Source of the DNA: Paenibacillus_E sp042676385
GTDB taxonomy: Bacteria > Bacillota > Bacilli > Paenibacillales > NBRC-103111
Reading direction: 5' to 3'
DNA length: 64,000 nucleotides
Assembly: GCF_042676385.1 (NCBI RefSeq)
Contig: NZ_JBHTHA010000004.1
Span: 22,374 to 86,373, forward strand
Numbering within the stretch: the stretch's first letter is position 1; every line of letters begins with the position of its first letter. The translations under genes and the position numbers were made by a program. The notes under the pieces are model-generated. The model saw only the letters and a program-made list of their open reading frames with translations, was not told the DNA's origin and ran no database searches. Of this stretch, positions 41,621 to 49,957 are shown one piece after another.

Positions 41621-41811
41621 GTTAAGACTGTTTTTCAGTCTTAACAAGCTCGGACTTGGCGAATCAGGCACGTTAAGACGGTATTTCAGCGTTAAAGCCC
41701 CAGATTGCTGCAGATATCTCCGGCTTACTGTACTTTAACGCGGTTTTTCCGTCTTATGAAGCCTAGAACCTTCACTTCCTGCGACTTAAGACGTTTTTTC
41801 CGCGTTAAAGT
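41621..41811. repeat. TTAAGACKG palindrome array, 51/61/51-bp spacing
   Basis: Palindromes start at 41621, 41672, 41733 and 41784 (steps 51, 61, 51). The first has perfect 10-bp arms GTTAAGACTG and CAGTCTTAAC around T5. The others have looser arms such as GTTAAGACGG with AGCGTTAAAG, ACTTTAACGCGG with CCGTCTTATG, and CTTAAGACG with CGCGTTAAAG. Sequence class matches the arrays at 26155 and 60812. Confidence 0.9.
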
Positions 41812-41852
41812 CTTGGGTTGCCACAGAGTGCCTACGAGGATATAAGAAAAGC

Positions 41853-41904
41853 AAAAGCCCTATGAAACATGTTATAGACTCCTAACATGTTCCATAGGGC
41901 TTTT
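41853..41904 (-). terminator. Terminator of the gal operon
   Basis: On the minus strand AAAAGCCCTATGG and AACATGTTA pair with TAACATGTT and CATAGGGCTTTT (one bulge each side), 7 bp after the galT stop. Confidence 0.9.
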
Positions 41905-41910
41905 ATTTGC

Positions 41911-43488
41911 TTATTCTCTTGCAAAGCCGGAGGCTGCAAGGAAGCGCTGAAACGCCGCCTGCCCAGCCTCGCTGCGCTTGAAGACGCCAGCGTCTTTCAG
42001 CACGTCGAGAAACTTCGCGCCGACCTCGTCCTGCAGCGCTTCATTCGCCTCGGCCGGCTGCAGCGTCGTGCCGAACTTCGCGAGCAGCGCCTCGATCCAC
42101 TCGGCGTGCTTATGCAGCGGATGGCTCGCGTCCTCGCGAATCTCGCCGCCATAGACGGCTTCGCCGGTCAGGAGCTCCGCGATATCCGCCAGCTCCGCCT
42201 GAAGGCGGCCCGGCAGCACCGCGAGCCCCATAACTTCAATCAAGCCGATGTTCTCCTTCTTGATATGGTGCAAGGGCTGATGCGGATGGAAGATCCCATC
42301 CGGATGCTCTATGCTGGTGCGGTTGTTCCGCAGCACCAGGTCAAGCTCGTACTCTCCCCGCGCGTTGTTCCGGGCGATCGGCGTAATCGTGTTATGCGGG
42401 ATCCGCTGTCCGTCCTTCTCGCCGAAGGCGAGGACGTCCGCTTCCGCATCGCTGTATGCGCGCCAATCGTCGAGCAGCTTGCTGGCGAGCTTATGGAGCG
42501 TCTGTTTGTTATGTCCGCTCAGACGAAGGACGGACATCGGCCATTTGACGATGGCCGCCTTCACGCCGGCAAATTCAGGATGCGAGAAAGCCGTCTCGCT
42601 CGGCGCTTTTTCCATCGGGAATTTGTGACGCCCGCCCTGAAAATGATCGTGGTTCAGTATGGAACCACCTACGATCGGCAGATCCGCATTCGACCCGATG
42701 AAATAATGCGGGAACTGATCAATAAAATCGAGCAGCCGGTAAAACGTGTTCGCTGTCGTTTTCATCGGAATGTGCTGCTCATGGAAGATGATGCTGTGCT
42801 CGTTGTAGTACACGTACGGCGAATACTGGAAGTACCACTTCTCGCCATCCAGCTCCAGCGGAATGACGCGCAGGTTCTGTCTCGCCGGGTGATCGACACG
42901 GCCTGCGTAGCCTAGATTGTCGGCGCACAGCAAGCATTTCGGATAGCTGCTCTGCGGCAGCGTCTTCAGCAGGGCGATTTCCTTCGGATCCTTCTCAGGC
43001 TTGGAGAGGTTAACCGTAATCTCCAGATCTCCATACTCCGTACCTGCCAGCCAGTAGGCATTCTTACGAATACGATCCATTCGAATGTAGTTGGAATCGA
43101 TCGATTGTTTATAAAAATAATCCGTAGCCGCCTCCACACTCACGGTCTTCGCCGTATGCCAAAAATGATGCACGACTTCAGAAGGACGAGGCATCAGCAA
43201 TCCCATGATTTTCGCGTCCAACAAATCCCGATAGGTCATCGTGTTATCCTGCAGCATGCCAGCCTCGTACGCTTCGTCAAGAAGCTGCTCCAGCAGCTCT
43301 ACCGGGCTGTCCAGCTTTTCCGCCGGAACCTCTCCCGGATATGGCTCTGCGATACCGAATAAATCCAGCAGCGCATTGCGCGAAGTATAGACATCAAGCT
43401 GCTCGATCAGTCCGTTTTGCCTGGCAAATTGCAGCAATCTCTCGATAGTGAGCGCCGCGTGCTGCGGCGTTGTGTTTGTCCGTTCCAT
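41911..43488 (-). CDS. galT: UDP-glucose--hexose-1-phosphate uridylyltransferase, class II
   Basis: Leloir pathway enzyme converting galactose-1-P and UDP-glucose to UDP-galactose and glucose-1-P. 525 aa is the length of class II (Gram-positive) GalT. It shows SYPKCLLCADNLGYAGRVDHPARQNLRVIPLELDGEKWYFQYSPYVYYNEHSIIFH and the active HDHFQ of the His triad family (LNHDHFQGGRHKFPMEKAP). AAAGGA lies about 9 bp before ATG. Last gene of galKET; ends in a strong terminator. Confidence 0.95.
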   Translation of the reverse strand: MERTNTTPQHAALTIERLLQFARQNGLIEQLDVYTSRNALLDLFGIAEPYPGEVPAEKLDSPVELLEQLLDEAYEAGMLQDNTMTYRDLLDAKIMGLLMPRPSEVVHHFWHTAKTVSVEAATDYFYKQSIDSNYIRMDRIRKNAYWLAGTEYGDLEITVNLSKPEKDPKEIALLKTLPQSSYPKCLLCADNLGYAGRVDHPARQNLRVIPLELDGEKWYFQYSPYVYYNEHSIIFHEQHIPMKTTANTFYRLLDFIDQFPHYFIGSNADLPIVGGSILNHDHFQGGRHKFPMEKAPSETAFSHPEFAGVKAAIVKWPMSVLRLSGHNKQTLHKLASKLLDDWRAYSDAEADVLAFGEKDGQRIPHNTITPIARNNARGEYELDLVLRNNRTSIEHPDGIFHPHQPLHHIKKENIGLIEVMGLAVLPGRLQAELADIAELLTGEAVYGGEIREDASHPLHKHAEWIEALLAKFGTTLQPAEANEALQDEVGAKFLDVLKDAGVFKRSEAGQAAFQRFLAASGFARE

Positions 43489-43521
43489 TTGCCCAGATCC
43501 TTTCTGCGATAGCCGAGGAGG

Positions 43522-44508
43522 TTACTTCTCATACCCGCCCGGATGATTTTGATGCCAATTCCACGCGCACTCGATAATCTCTTCCAGGGAGTCGCGCGAC
43601 GGTTTCCAACCAAGCTCTGCTCTCGCACGCTCGGAGGATGCGATCAATTCCGCAGGATCACCGGCTCTACGCGGCTCTATGACGGCTGGAATCGGATGTC
43701 CGGTTACCTTACGGGCGATATCGATGACCGCTTTAACCGAGAAACCTTTGCCATTGCCCAAGTTGAAAATGTTACTCTCCGCGCCTTGACGCAGCTTCTC
43801 TACAGCAAGCACGTGTGCGCTCGCTAAGTCGCTGACATGAATGTAGTCGCGAATGCAGGTTCCGTCTTCTGTCGCATAATCATCGCCGTAAATCGAGATG
43901 TGTGCTCTTTGGCCCAACGCGACTTGGAGAATGATTGGAATCAGATGCGTTTCCGGACTGTGATCTTCACCGATTTTGCCGCTAGCGTGAGCGCCGGCCG
44001 CATTGAAGTAGCGAAGCGACACATATTTAATACCGTGTGCGGTGTCGAACCATTTCATCATTTTTTCCATGGCAAGCTTCGTTTCGCCGTATGTGTTCGT
44101 TGGCAGCGTACGATCGCTCTCCAGGATCGGGATGTTTTCCGGCTCGCCGTAGGTAGCTGCTGTGGAGGAGAAGACGATTTTCTTCACGCCGTATTGCGTC
44201 ATTTTCTCCAGCAAGCAAAGCGTGCCGTAAACGTTGTTATGATAATATTTGGCAGGGTTCGTCATGCTTTCGCCTACCAAGGAATTCGCAGCAAAATGAA
44301 TGATTGCTTCGATATCGTTTTCCTTGAAAACCGTATCCAGAAACTCGCCGTCACGCAGATCCCCAACGTACAGCTTCCCGCCCAAAACAGCATCGCGATG
44401 CCCCTGCTGCAAGTTATCCACAACGACTACATCTTCGCCTCTAGCCAGCAGCTCCGCTACCGCATGAGACCCGATATAGCCCGCTCCGCCCGTAACTAGT
44501 ATCGCCAT
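43522..44508 (-). CDS. galE: UDP-glucose 4-epimerase
   Basis: Interconverts UDP-galactose and UDP-glucose. 328 aa, extended SDR. LVTGGAGYIGSHAVAELL (NAD motif), FSSTAATYGEP (Ser-Thr), YGETK (catalytic Tyr and Lys), RYFNAAGAH and GTCIRDYIHVSDLASAHVLA. The ATG immediately follows the TAA of galK (adjacent codons), and GGGGAGGCG lies within the end of galK; this means tight coupling. 33 bp separate it from galT. Confidence 0.96.
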   Translation of the reverse strand: MAILVTGGAGYIGSHAVAELLARGEDVVVVDNLQQGHRDAVLGGKLYVGDLRDGEFLDTVFKENDIEAIIHFAANSLVGESMTNPAKYYHNNVYGTLCLLEKMTQYGVKKIVFSSTAATYGEPENIPILESDRTLPTNTYGETKLAMEKMMKWFDTAHGIKYVSLRYFNAAGAHASGKIGEDHSPETHLIPIILQVALGQRAHISIYGDDYATEDGTCIRDYIHVSDLASAHVLAVEKLRQGAESNIFNLGNGKGFSVKAVIDIARKVTGHPIPAVIEPRRAGDPAELIASSERARAELGWKPSRDSLEEIIECAWNWHQNHPGGYEK

Positions 44509-45690
44509 TTACAACGCCTCCCCGATTTGCTCAACGCCATTTCCGATATCGCATACGTAGAAACTTGGTGTCAGTCCTGTTTTCTCTGTGTATTCTTTAC
44601 CCACCTGATCAATGAAGGTTTGCACGCTGTCCTCATGCACGAGGGAAACCGTACAGCCGCCGAAGCCTGCACCTGTCATACGCGCGCCTAGCACGCCTGG
44701 CACCTTCAGCGCTGCTTCTACCATGGCATCCAGCTCAGCACCAGTAACTTCGTAGAGGTCGCGAAGCGAGTCGTGGGAACCGATCATCAATTTGCCAAAA
44801 GCTTCGAGATCGTTTGCCTTTAGCACTTCAATCGACTTCAGGACGCGATCGATCTCTTCGATAACATGCTGCGCTCTGCGGCGTACCGTCTCATCCGGAA
44901 TCAGGTGCTTCGACGCATTGAACTGCTCCAGGTTCAGTTGACCGAGCAGGGTAATGCCCGGGAATTGCTGCTGTAAGTACGTCACGGCCTGCTCGCATTG
45001 ACTTCTTCTTTCGTTATAAGCCGAGTCAACGAGACCTCTACGCTTGTTCGTGTTGCCGATTAAGAGCTTGTAGCTGCCGCTTTTGAATGGCACATGGCTG
45101 TACTCCAGCGTATCGCACATGAGCAGGATCGCATGATCCTTCTTGCCGTTCGCCACAGCGAACTGGTCCATGATGCCGCAGTTGACGCCGACGAACTGAT
45201 TCTCCGTCTTTTGCGCAAGCAGCGCGATTTTCACGGTATCCGTCGGATGACCTTCCAGTGTAAGCAAGCCATACGCCGTTACGACTTCAATCGAAGCAGA
45301 GGAGGAAAGTCCCGCCCCATTTGGAATCTCTCCGTGGAACAAAAGGTCGTATCCCTTCATTACCGGAAAGCCTTCTTTGGCTAAATGCACAACGATGCCT
45401 TTGGGATAATTGATCCAGTCGTCAGCCTCTTGGTAGGACAAGTCATCTATGGAAATTTGTTTGCGAAGCTCGAGATTGGTGGAAGCAAAGCCAATGATCC
45501 TGTCTTGTCTAGGACGAATTAACATCGTAGTTCCGAAAGTTAATGCAGCCGGGAAAACATAACCGCCGTTATAGTCGGTATGCTCGCCGATCAGATTCAC
45601 CCGACCTGGCGCGTGGAAAGCCGAGATCGACGCGGAGGATTCTCCGTAAATTTCGATGAATGTGTCTTTCAATGCTTGCAGATCTGCCAT
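44509..45690 (-). CDS. galK: Galactokinase
   Basis: Phosphorylates galactose at C1. 393 aa of the GHMP kinase family: PGRVNLIGEHTDYNGGYVFPAAL (galactokinase signature), NGAGLSSSASIEV (GHMP ATP-binding motif) and GARMTGAGFGGCTVSLV (motif 3). AAAAGGCGGTG precedes ATG 45690. First gene of galKET. A possible minus-strand promoter (TTGACC, 17 bp, TACAAA) lies at about 45735-45765 and is weak, so activation by the divergent AraC regulator is plausible. Confidence 0.95.
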   Translation of the reverse strand: MADLQALKDTFIEIYGESSASISAFHAPGRVNLIGEHTDYNGGYVFPAALTFGTTMLIRPRQDRIIGFASTNLELRKQISIDDLSYQEADDWINYPKGIVVHLAKEGFPVMKGYDLLFHGEIPNGAGLSSSASIEVVTAYGLLTLEGHPTDTVKIALLAQKTENQFVGVNCGIMDQFAVANGKKDHAILLMCDTLEYSHVPFKSGSYKLLIGNTNKRRGLVDSAYNERRSQCEQAVTYLQQQFPGITLLGQLNLEQFNASKHLIPDETVRRRAQHVIEEIDRVLKSIEVLKANDLEAFGKLMIGSHDSLRDLYEVTGAELDAMVEAALKVPGVLGARMTGAGFGGCTVSLVHEDSVQTFIDQVGKEYTEKTGLTPSFYVCDIGNGVEQIGEAL

Positions 45691-45888
45691 GGTGGCACCG
45701 CCTTTTGTAGAGTTAGAATTCGTTTTTTAGAAGTAAGTTTGTAACTTTAGTATAAGAGATGGTCAAGTTATTGGCTATGGAGGGATGTTATTTTCACATG
45801 GATAAATGTGATCTACGAGTCTTTAACTTTTGGCAAGATGTGTGGTAAAGTGACTACAAGGATATGATGAAGGACGAGGTGCGTTCAT

Positions 45889-46743
45889 TTGAAACCTGAA
45901 AGCTACTATGTTGTTTCGAATCCGCTGCCTGCGCAAGACCGGGAGCTTGTTGTGCTATTTGCCGGGGAGAGTCAGACGAAGCCTGCGCATAAGCTGGGTC
46001 CCAAAGTGTATGACTATTACTTGGTCCACTATATCATCTCGGGCAAGGGAATCTTTTCCTGCCATGGACATGATCACGCCCTTAGCGCTGGGGACAGCTT
46101 TGTTATAGAGCCTGAACAATTGGTCAGTTATGTTTCGGACGAGGCCGACCCTTGGCATTATTGCTGGATCGCTTTCTCTGGGCCTGAAGCCGCCGGACTG
46201 GTTGCCTCCACTAGCGTCAATCCGCTGCTGCCGATCATACACACCAAGCGCAATCGACATATCCCCGTATTGTTCCGTCATATTCAGCAAGCACTTCGAA
46301 CCAGGAAGGCGAATGCTCAATTAAAGGCTTGCGGATACTTGCAGCTGCTGCTTGCCGAATATTGCGATGTGCTGACGGCTTCTACCTTAACGGGTGCGGT
46401 CGCGGAAGCTGAGAGCGGCCGGATTGTTCAGCAGGCTATTCATTATCTATCAACGCAGTACGCGGAGCCCATTACCATTGAGCTCATGGCCGAGAGTCTA
46501 GGGTACAATCGCGCTTACTTGTCCCGCATATTCAAACGCCATACGAAAGTAACGCCAGTGACCTTCCTGTTGAAGCTGCGGGTCGATAAAGCGAGATTAC
46601 TGCTGCGGGAACGCATGGAACTTACGATCGAACAAATCGCTGCATCCGTCGGCTTCTATGATCCCCTGTATTTTTCCAAGCAGTTCCGTCGTTGGTACGG
46701 GGTCTCGCCCAGTGAATACCGGAATCAGATCAAGTCCTTTTAA
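45889..46743 (+). CDS. AraC-family regulator, probable gal operon regulator
   Basis: A 284-aa regulator. The N-terminal cupin AraC_binding domain is about 20-140 (YYLVHYIISGKGIFSCHGHDHALSAGDSFVIEPEQLVSYVSDEADPWHYCWIAFSG). The C-terminal tandem HTH is about 180-280 (ITIELMAESLGYNRAYLSRIFKRHTKVTPVTFLLKLRVDKARLLLRE, TIEQIAASVGFYDPLYFSKQFRRWYGVSPSEYR). Start TTG 45889 has GAGGTG 8 bp upstream. Divergent from galK by 198 bp, so galactose-dependent activation of galKET is inferred from position and family. Confidence 0.88.
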   Translation: MKPESYYVVSNPLPAQDRELVVLFAGESQTKPAHKLGPKVYDYYLVHYIISGKGIFSCHGHDHALSAGDSFVIEPEQLVSYVSDEADPWHYCWIAFSGPEAAGLVASTSVNPLLPIIHTKRNRHIPVLFRHIQQALRTRKANAQLKACGYLQLLLAEYCDVLTASTLTGAVAEAESGRIVQQAIHYLSTQYAEPITIELMAESLGYNRAYLSRIFKRHTKVTPVTFLLKLRVDKARLLLRERMELTIEQIAASVGFYDPLYFSKQFRRWYGVSPSEYRNQIKSF

Positions 46744-46825
46744 ACTAACTCTACCATAAGTTTCCATGGACTGAAAGCTCGTCCACATGAACTTCACACC
46801 AAACCTCCTTGTCGAAAAATTTTTA

Positions 46826-46839
46826 TGAAAGCGTTTTAT
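46826..46839. promoter_or_regulatory. cre-like catabolite-response element
   Basis: TGAAAGCGTTTTAT matches the CcpA consensus TGWAARCGYTWNCW at 13 of 14 positions. It is 80 bp before the surface protein gene at 46920, in its promoter region. Confidence 0.5.
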
Positions 46840-46919
46840 TTTATCTGGAACTTTTTACCTCTTCATTCGTCTAACATCTATAACAAGATGAAATTAGCAA
46901 GGAGGCGAATGATATTTTG

Positions 46920-47564
46920 ATGCGCAAAATTATTCAACAAACGGCACTGACTGCATTGCTGTTAGCGCTTGTCCTGCCAACTAGTGTATACGCGAATGAC
47001 GCAGAACTCATATGGATAAAAAGCGAGCTGGCACCGTTCAAACAATTGCTTGTACCGGCGCGAGAGCTTACTCTACACGGTCGGGGGCCTATCTCAGTGG
47101 AAGAATGGGAGAAGTTCAATTCGGAAACGCTCGATGTCCTCAAGTTGAATGAACCCATATCCACATCGAACTGGGCAACGCTGATGAAGCTGGCCGTTCA
47201 AATGCCGGAGGATGCAAAACAAAGGGCTTTGACACTGCAAGCCTATGTCGATGATTTCAATCAGCAAGGTTTTATTCACAGGGAGGATGCAGTCGGCGGG
47301 ATGGTAAAATTGTTGTCGCTGCGAACGATGAATGCCTCTAGCCATGAGGGCGACCCTGATCCGCAGCTAGCCCTGAAGGATGTCTCCGATATCAATGCGA
47401 AGCAGCTAGGGCTATTCCACATTGCCTATCGGGAAGGATTGCTGGATAGTTTCGTAAAGGATCAGTTTCGACCAAAGGATCTGGTTACGCATCGTGAGGC
47501 TGTGTCAATGGCATATCGGATCCTGCAGAAATTCGGGGCACCATTCGGCTATGACGCGTTGTGA
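46920..47564 (+). CDS. Exported protein with SLH-like C-terminal region
   Basis: A 214-aa secreted protein. The signal peptide is about 1-25 (MRKIIQQTALTALLLALVLPTSVYA with an AxA-type cleavage). The C-terminal half resembles an SLH module (FIHREDAVGGMVKLLSL, LKDVSDINAKQLGLFHIAYREGLLDSFVKDQFRPKDLVTHREAVSMAYRIL). The start is ATG 46920; TTG 46917 is in frame. The ribosome site AAGGAGG belongs to a 3-codon open frame (ATG ATA TTT TGA, 46909-46920) whose stop overlaps the ATG by one base, so coupled initiation is likely. A cre-like site lies upstream. No terminator follows; the dyad array at 47637 does. Confidence 0.82.
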   Translation: MRKIIQQTALTALLLALVLPTSVYANDAELIWIKSELAPFKQLLVPARELTLHGRGPISVEEWEKFNSETLDVLKLNEPISTSNWATLMKLAVQMPEDAKQRALTLQAYVDDFNQQGFIHREDAVGGMVKLLSLRTMNASSHEGDPDPQLALKDVSDINAKQLGLFHIAYREGLLDSFVKDQFRPKDLVTHREAVSMAYRILQKFGAPFGYDAL

Positions 47565-47636
47565 CCTGACCAGCATTGGTCTTCTAGTGAAGAGCTCACC
47601 TATGTACTCGCTGCTCGTGCGTTCAATTAAATAAAA

Positions 47637-47816
47637 GCGGAACCTCGATACGCTATTCCTCAGAATGATTTTCTTTATCACTTCGACGCGGAACGACGAT
47701 GCGTTATCCAGCGAATTTCAGCAGTTTAGCCTCATTTCCGTGTATATAAGACACCGACGTTCCGCGAAGGGGTATCCAGAACAACTATTTCCTGCTATAA
47801 CGCACTCTCGTTCCGC
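47637..47816. repeat. GCGGAACG half-site array, 51-bp pairs
   Basis: GCGGAAC sites start at 47637 and 47688 (51 bp apart). Inverted CGTTCCGC sites start at 47758 and 47809 (51 bp apart). The second and fourth carry GCGTTATCC and ATAACGC next to them, so pair 2 is the inverse of pair 1. The array starts 73 bp after the exported protein's stop. Confidence 0.75.
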
Positions 47817-47843
47817 TATGGCGAGGAATGGAGAAGTAGGAAA

Positions 47844-47892
47844 CAAAAAAACATGCACGACCAGGGGAAACCCCCAGTCGTGCATGTTTTTT
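47844..47892. terminator. Bidirectional terminator at the end of the nucleoside importer operon
   Basis: AAAAAACATGCACGAC pairs perfectly with GTCGTGCATGTTTTTT around CAGGGGAAACCCCCA, itself able to pair. It ends at the nupQ stop. Confidence 0.95.
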
Positions 47893-48876
47893 CTAGCGTT
47901 TGCCCGGATCGTACGGCTCACCGAGTGCCGAAGGCGCTTTTGCCCGGCCTACGGCCCCTGCAAGCACCAAGATCGTTAGTACGTACGGCAGCATGTACAG
48001 GAATTCCTGCGGAATGTTTTTCGAGAAATCGAACAACCGCATGAAGTTGTTGAGCGCCTGCGCCATCCCGAAGAACACAGCCGCGCCAAGCGCGCCAACG
48101 GGATGCCACTTGCCGAAAATCATCGCGGCCATGGCGATAAAGCCTTGACCGGAAATCGTATTATGTGAGAAGTTGCTTGTCGTCGTTAGCGTAATGGTCG
48201 CACCGCCGAGGCCGCCAAGCGCACCGCTAATCAGCACGGCAAGGTAACGGACTCGCTTCACTTTAATCCCCATCGTATCCGCCGCACTTGGGTGCTCACC
48301 CACAGAGCGAAGACGAAGACCGAATGGCGTTTTGAACAGTACGTACCAGGTTACTGCCACGAGAATCAACGCGATGTAAGTCGTTGGGTATGCAGTAAAG
48401 AAAGCATAGCCTAGATAAGGAATTTTGGAAAGCAGCGGAATATCGTATTTGGAAAACACATCATTCAATGTCTCTGTTTGCCCGGCGCCATTGAACAGCA
48501 CTTTAACCAGATACACAGTCACGCCTGCTGCCAGGAAGTTGATGACCACGCCGCTGATTACCTGGTTAGCTTTAAAGGAAATGGTCGCCACTGCATGAAT
48601 CAGCGCAAAAATCAGCGCAAACAAAACCGCTGTCAGCAGTCCAATCCACGGAGACCAGACGCCCATATCTGCTTGTTCCGCATAGTAAGAGCCAACCGCG
48701 GAAGCGAAAGCCCCGGATACCATCAAACCCTCGATACCGATATTTACGACACCTGAACGTTCGGAGAAAATCCCGCCCAATGCGCCAAAAATAAGTGCCG
48801 TCGAGTAAACGAGCGTCGTATTAATAAGTTCGCTAAATTTGGTTAGGAACGAGTTAATCAATGTGAGCAGGTCCAT
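47893..48876 (-). CDS. nupQ: Nucleoside ABC transporter permease NupQ
   Basis: Second permease of the BMP-type nucleoside importer, 327 aa with about eight to ten helices. SERSGVVNIGIEGLMVSGAF is the signature of the family, with GLRLRSVGEHPSAADTMGIKVKRVRY as the ATPase-coupling loop. Its ATG follows the nupP stop by 1 bp. The order ATPase-permease-permease behind a BMP lipoprotein is that of B. subtilis nupNOPQ. Ends in the terminator at 47844. Confidence 0.93.
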   Translation of the reverse strand: MDLLTLINSFLTKFSELINTTLVYSTALIFGALGGIFSERSGVVNIGIEGLMVSGAFASAVGSYYAEQADMGVWSPWIGLLTAVLFALIFALIHAVATISFKANQVISGVVINFLAAGVTVYLVKVLFNGAGQTETLNDVFSKYDIPLLSKIPYLGYAFFTAYPTTYIALILVAVTWYVLFKTPFGLRLRSVGEHPSAADTMGIKVKRVRYLAVLISGALGGLGGATITLTTTSNFSHNTISGQGFIAMAAMIFGKWHPVGALGAAVFFGMAQALNNFMRLFDFSKNIPQEFLYMLPYVLTILVLAGAVGRAKAPSALGEPYDPGKR

Positions 48877-48877
48877 G

Positions 48878-49957
48878 TTACGACGCCCTCTCTTTCTTGC
48901 GTTTGCCGTAGAATGGGATCAGTACCCATTTCACGATGCCTTGCGTTGCTACGAAGAAGATTACTGAACCGATGACGATACGCACGATTTCCGGCGGCAC
49001 ATCCGCACCAAAGCTCATTCCCGCAGAACCGTAGGTTAAGCCTCCGAACAGCACGGCTCCAAGCACGATGCCGACCGGATTATTGGCACCGAGCAAAGAT
49101 ACGGCCACACCATCAAACCCATAGCCCGGCGACGCCGCCGCCACGACTTGATAGTGGAATACCCCCAGAATTTCAAAAACACCGGCAAGTCCGGCAAAGA
49201 TACCGCTGATGAACATCGCCTTCACAATGTTACGATTCACATTCATCCCTGCGTATTTGGCTGCATCGATATTATGACCAACCGCTCGCAGCTCGTAACC
49301 TTGCTTTGTTTTCCACAAAATGACGTAGAAGAGAATAGCTGCGATGATCGCGATTAACGTCCCCCAGTGAACCCTGGCATGATTGAGAAGATCGGACAGC
49401 CAAGTGATGCTGAGCGACGCCGATTCCTGAATCATGTACGAGCGCTGCTGTTTGGGCTCTAACAGGAATGTATTCACGATATAGTTGGAAAGGAACAATG
49501 CGATCCAGTTCAACATAATCGTCGTGATCACCTCATTCACGCCGCGCTTTGCTTTGAGATACCCTGCGATGGCTCCCCAAAGCCCGCCCAGCAAGGCTCC
49601 TACGATGACAGCAAGCGGAGCATGGATGATCCATGGAAGTCCGGTCACCTTCACGCCGATGAATGTAGCCCCTGTCATCCCCATCATCACTTGCCCTTCA
49701 GCACCGATGTTGAATAGGCCCGTCCGGAAGGCAAAGGCAACCGATAATCCCGTTAAAATAAGCGGTGTGATGGCACGAACAGCTTCACCTATATCATAAG
49801 AACTGCCGAAGATTTGGGAGAAAAGCGAGCCATATGCGGCAATCGGGTTATACCCTCCGGCAAGCATGACGAGCCCTCCGAATATTAAACCGAGTATAAT
49901 CGCTACAATCGGATTGACCGCTGATTCACTTGTAAAAATTCTGGCGACCTTATTCAT
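48878..49957 (-). CDS. nupP: Nucleoside ABC transporter permease NupP
   Basis: First permease of the importer, 359 aa. FRTGLFNIGAEGQVMMGMTGATFIGVKV matches the BMP-transporter permease signature, and GYELRAVGHNIDAAKYAGMNVNRNIVK is the coupling loop. Starts at ATG 49957 inside the end of nupO (8-bp overlap) with AAGGGAG upstream. Confidence 0.93.
   Translation of the reverse strand: MNKVARIFTSESAVNPIVAIILGLIFGGLVMLAGGYNPIAAYGSLFSQIFGSSYDIGEAVRAITPLILTGLSVAFAFRTGLFNIGAEGQVMMGMTGATFIGVKVTGLPWIIHAPLAVIVGALLGGLWGAIAGYLKAKRGVNEVITTIMLNWIALFLSNYIVNTFLLEPKQQRSYMIQESASLSITWLSDLLNHARVHWGTLIAIIAAILFYVILWKTKQGYELRAVGHNIDAAKYAGMNVNRNIVKAMFISGIFAGLAGVFEILGVFHYQVVAAASPGYGFDGVAVSLLGANNPVGIVLGAVLFGGLTYGSAGMSFGADVPPEIVRIVIGSVIFFVATQGIVKWVLIPFYGKRKKERAS

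Noticed and set aside
41887..42915. Open frame antisense to galT
   Set aside because: Arg-rich, no domain, and galT has full family conservation on the other strand.
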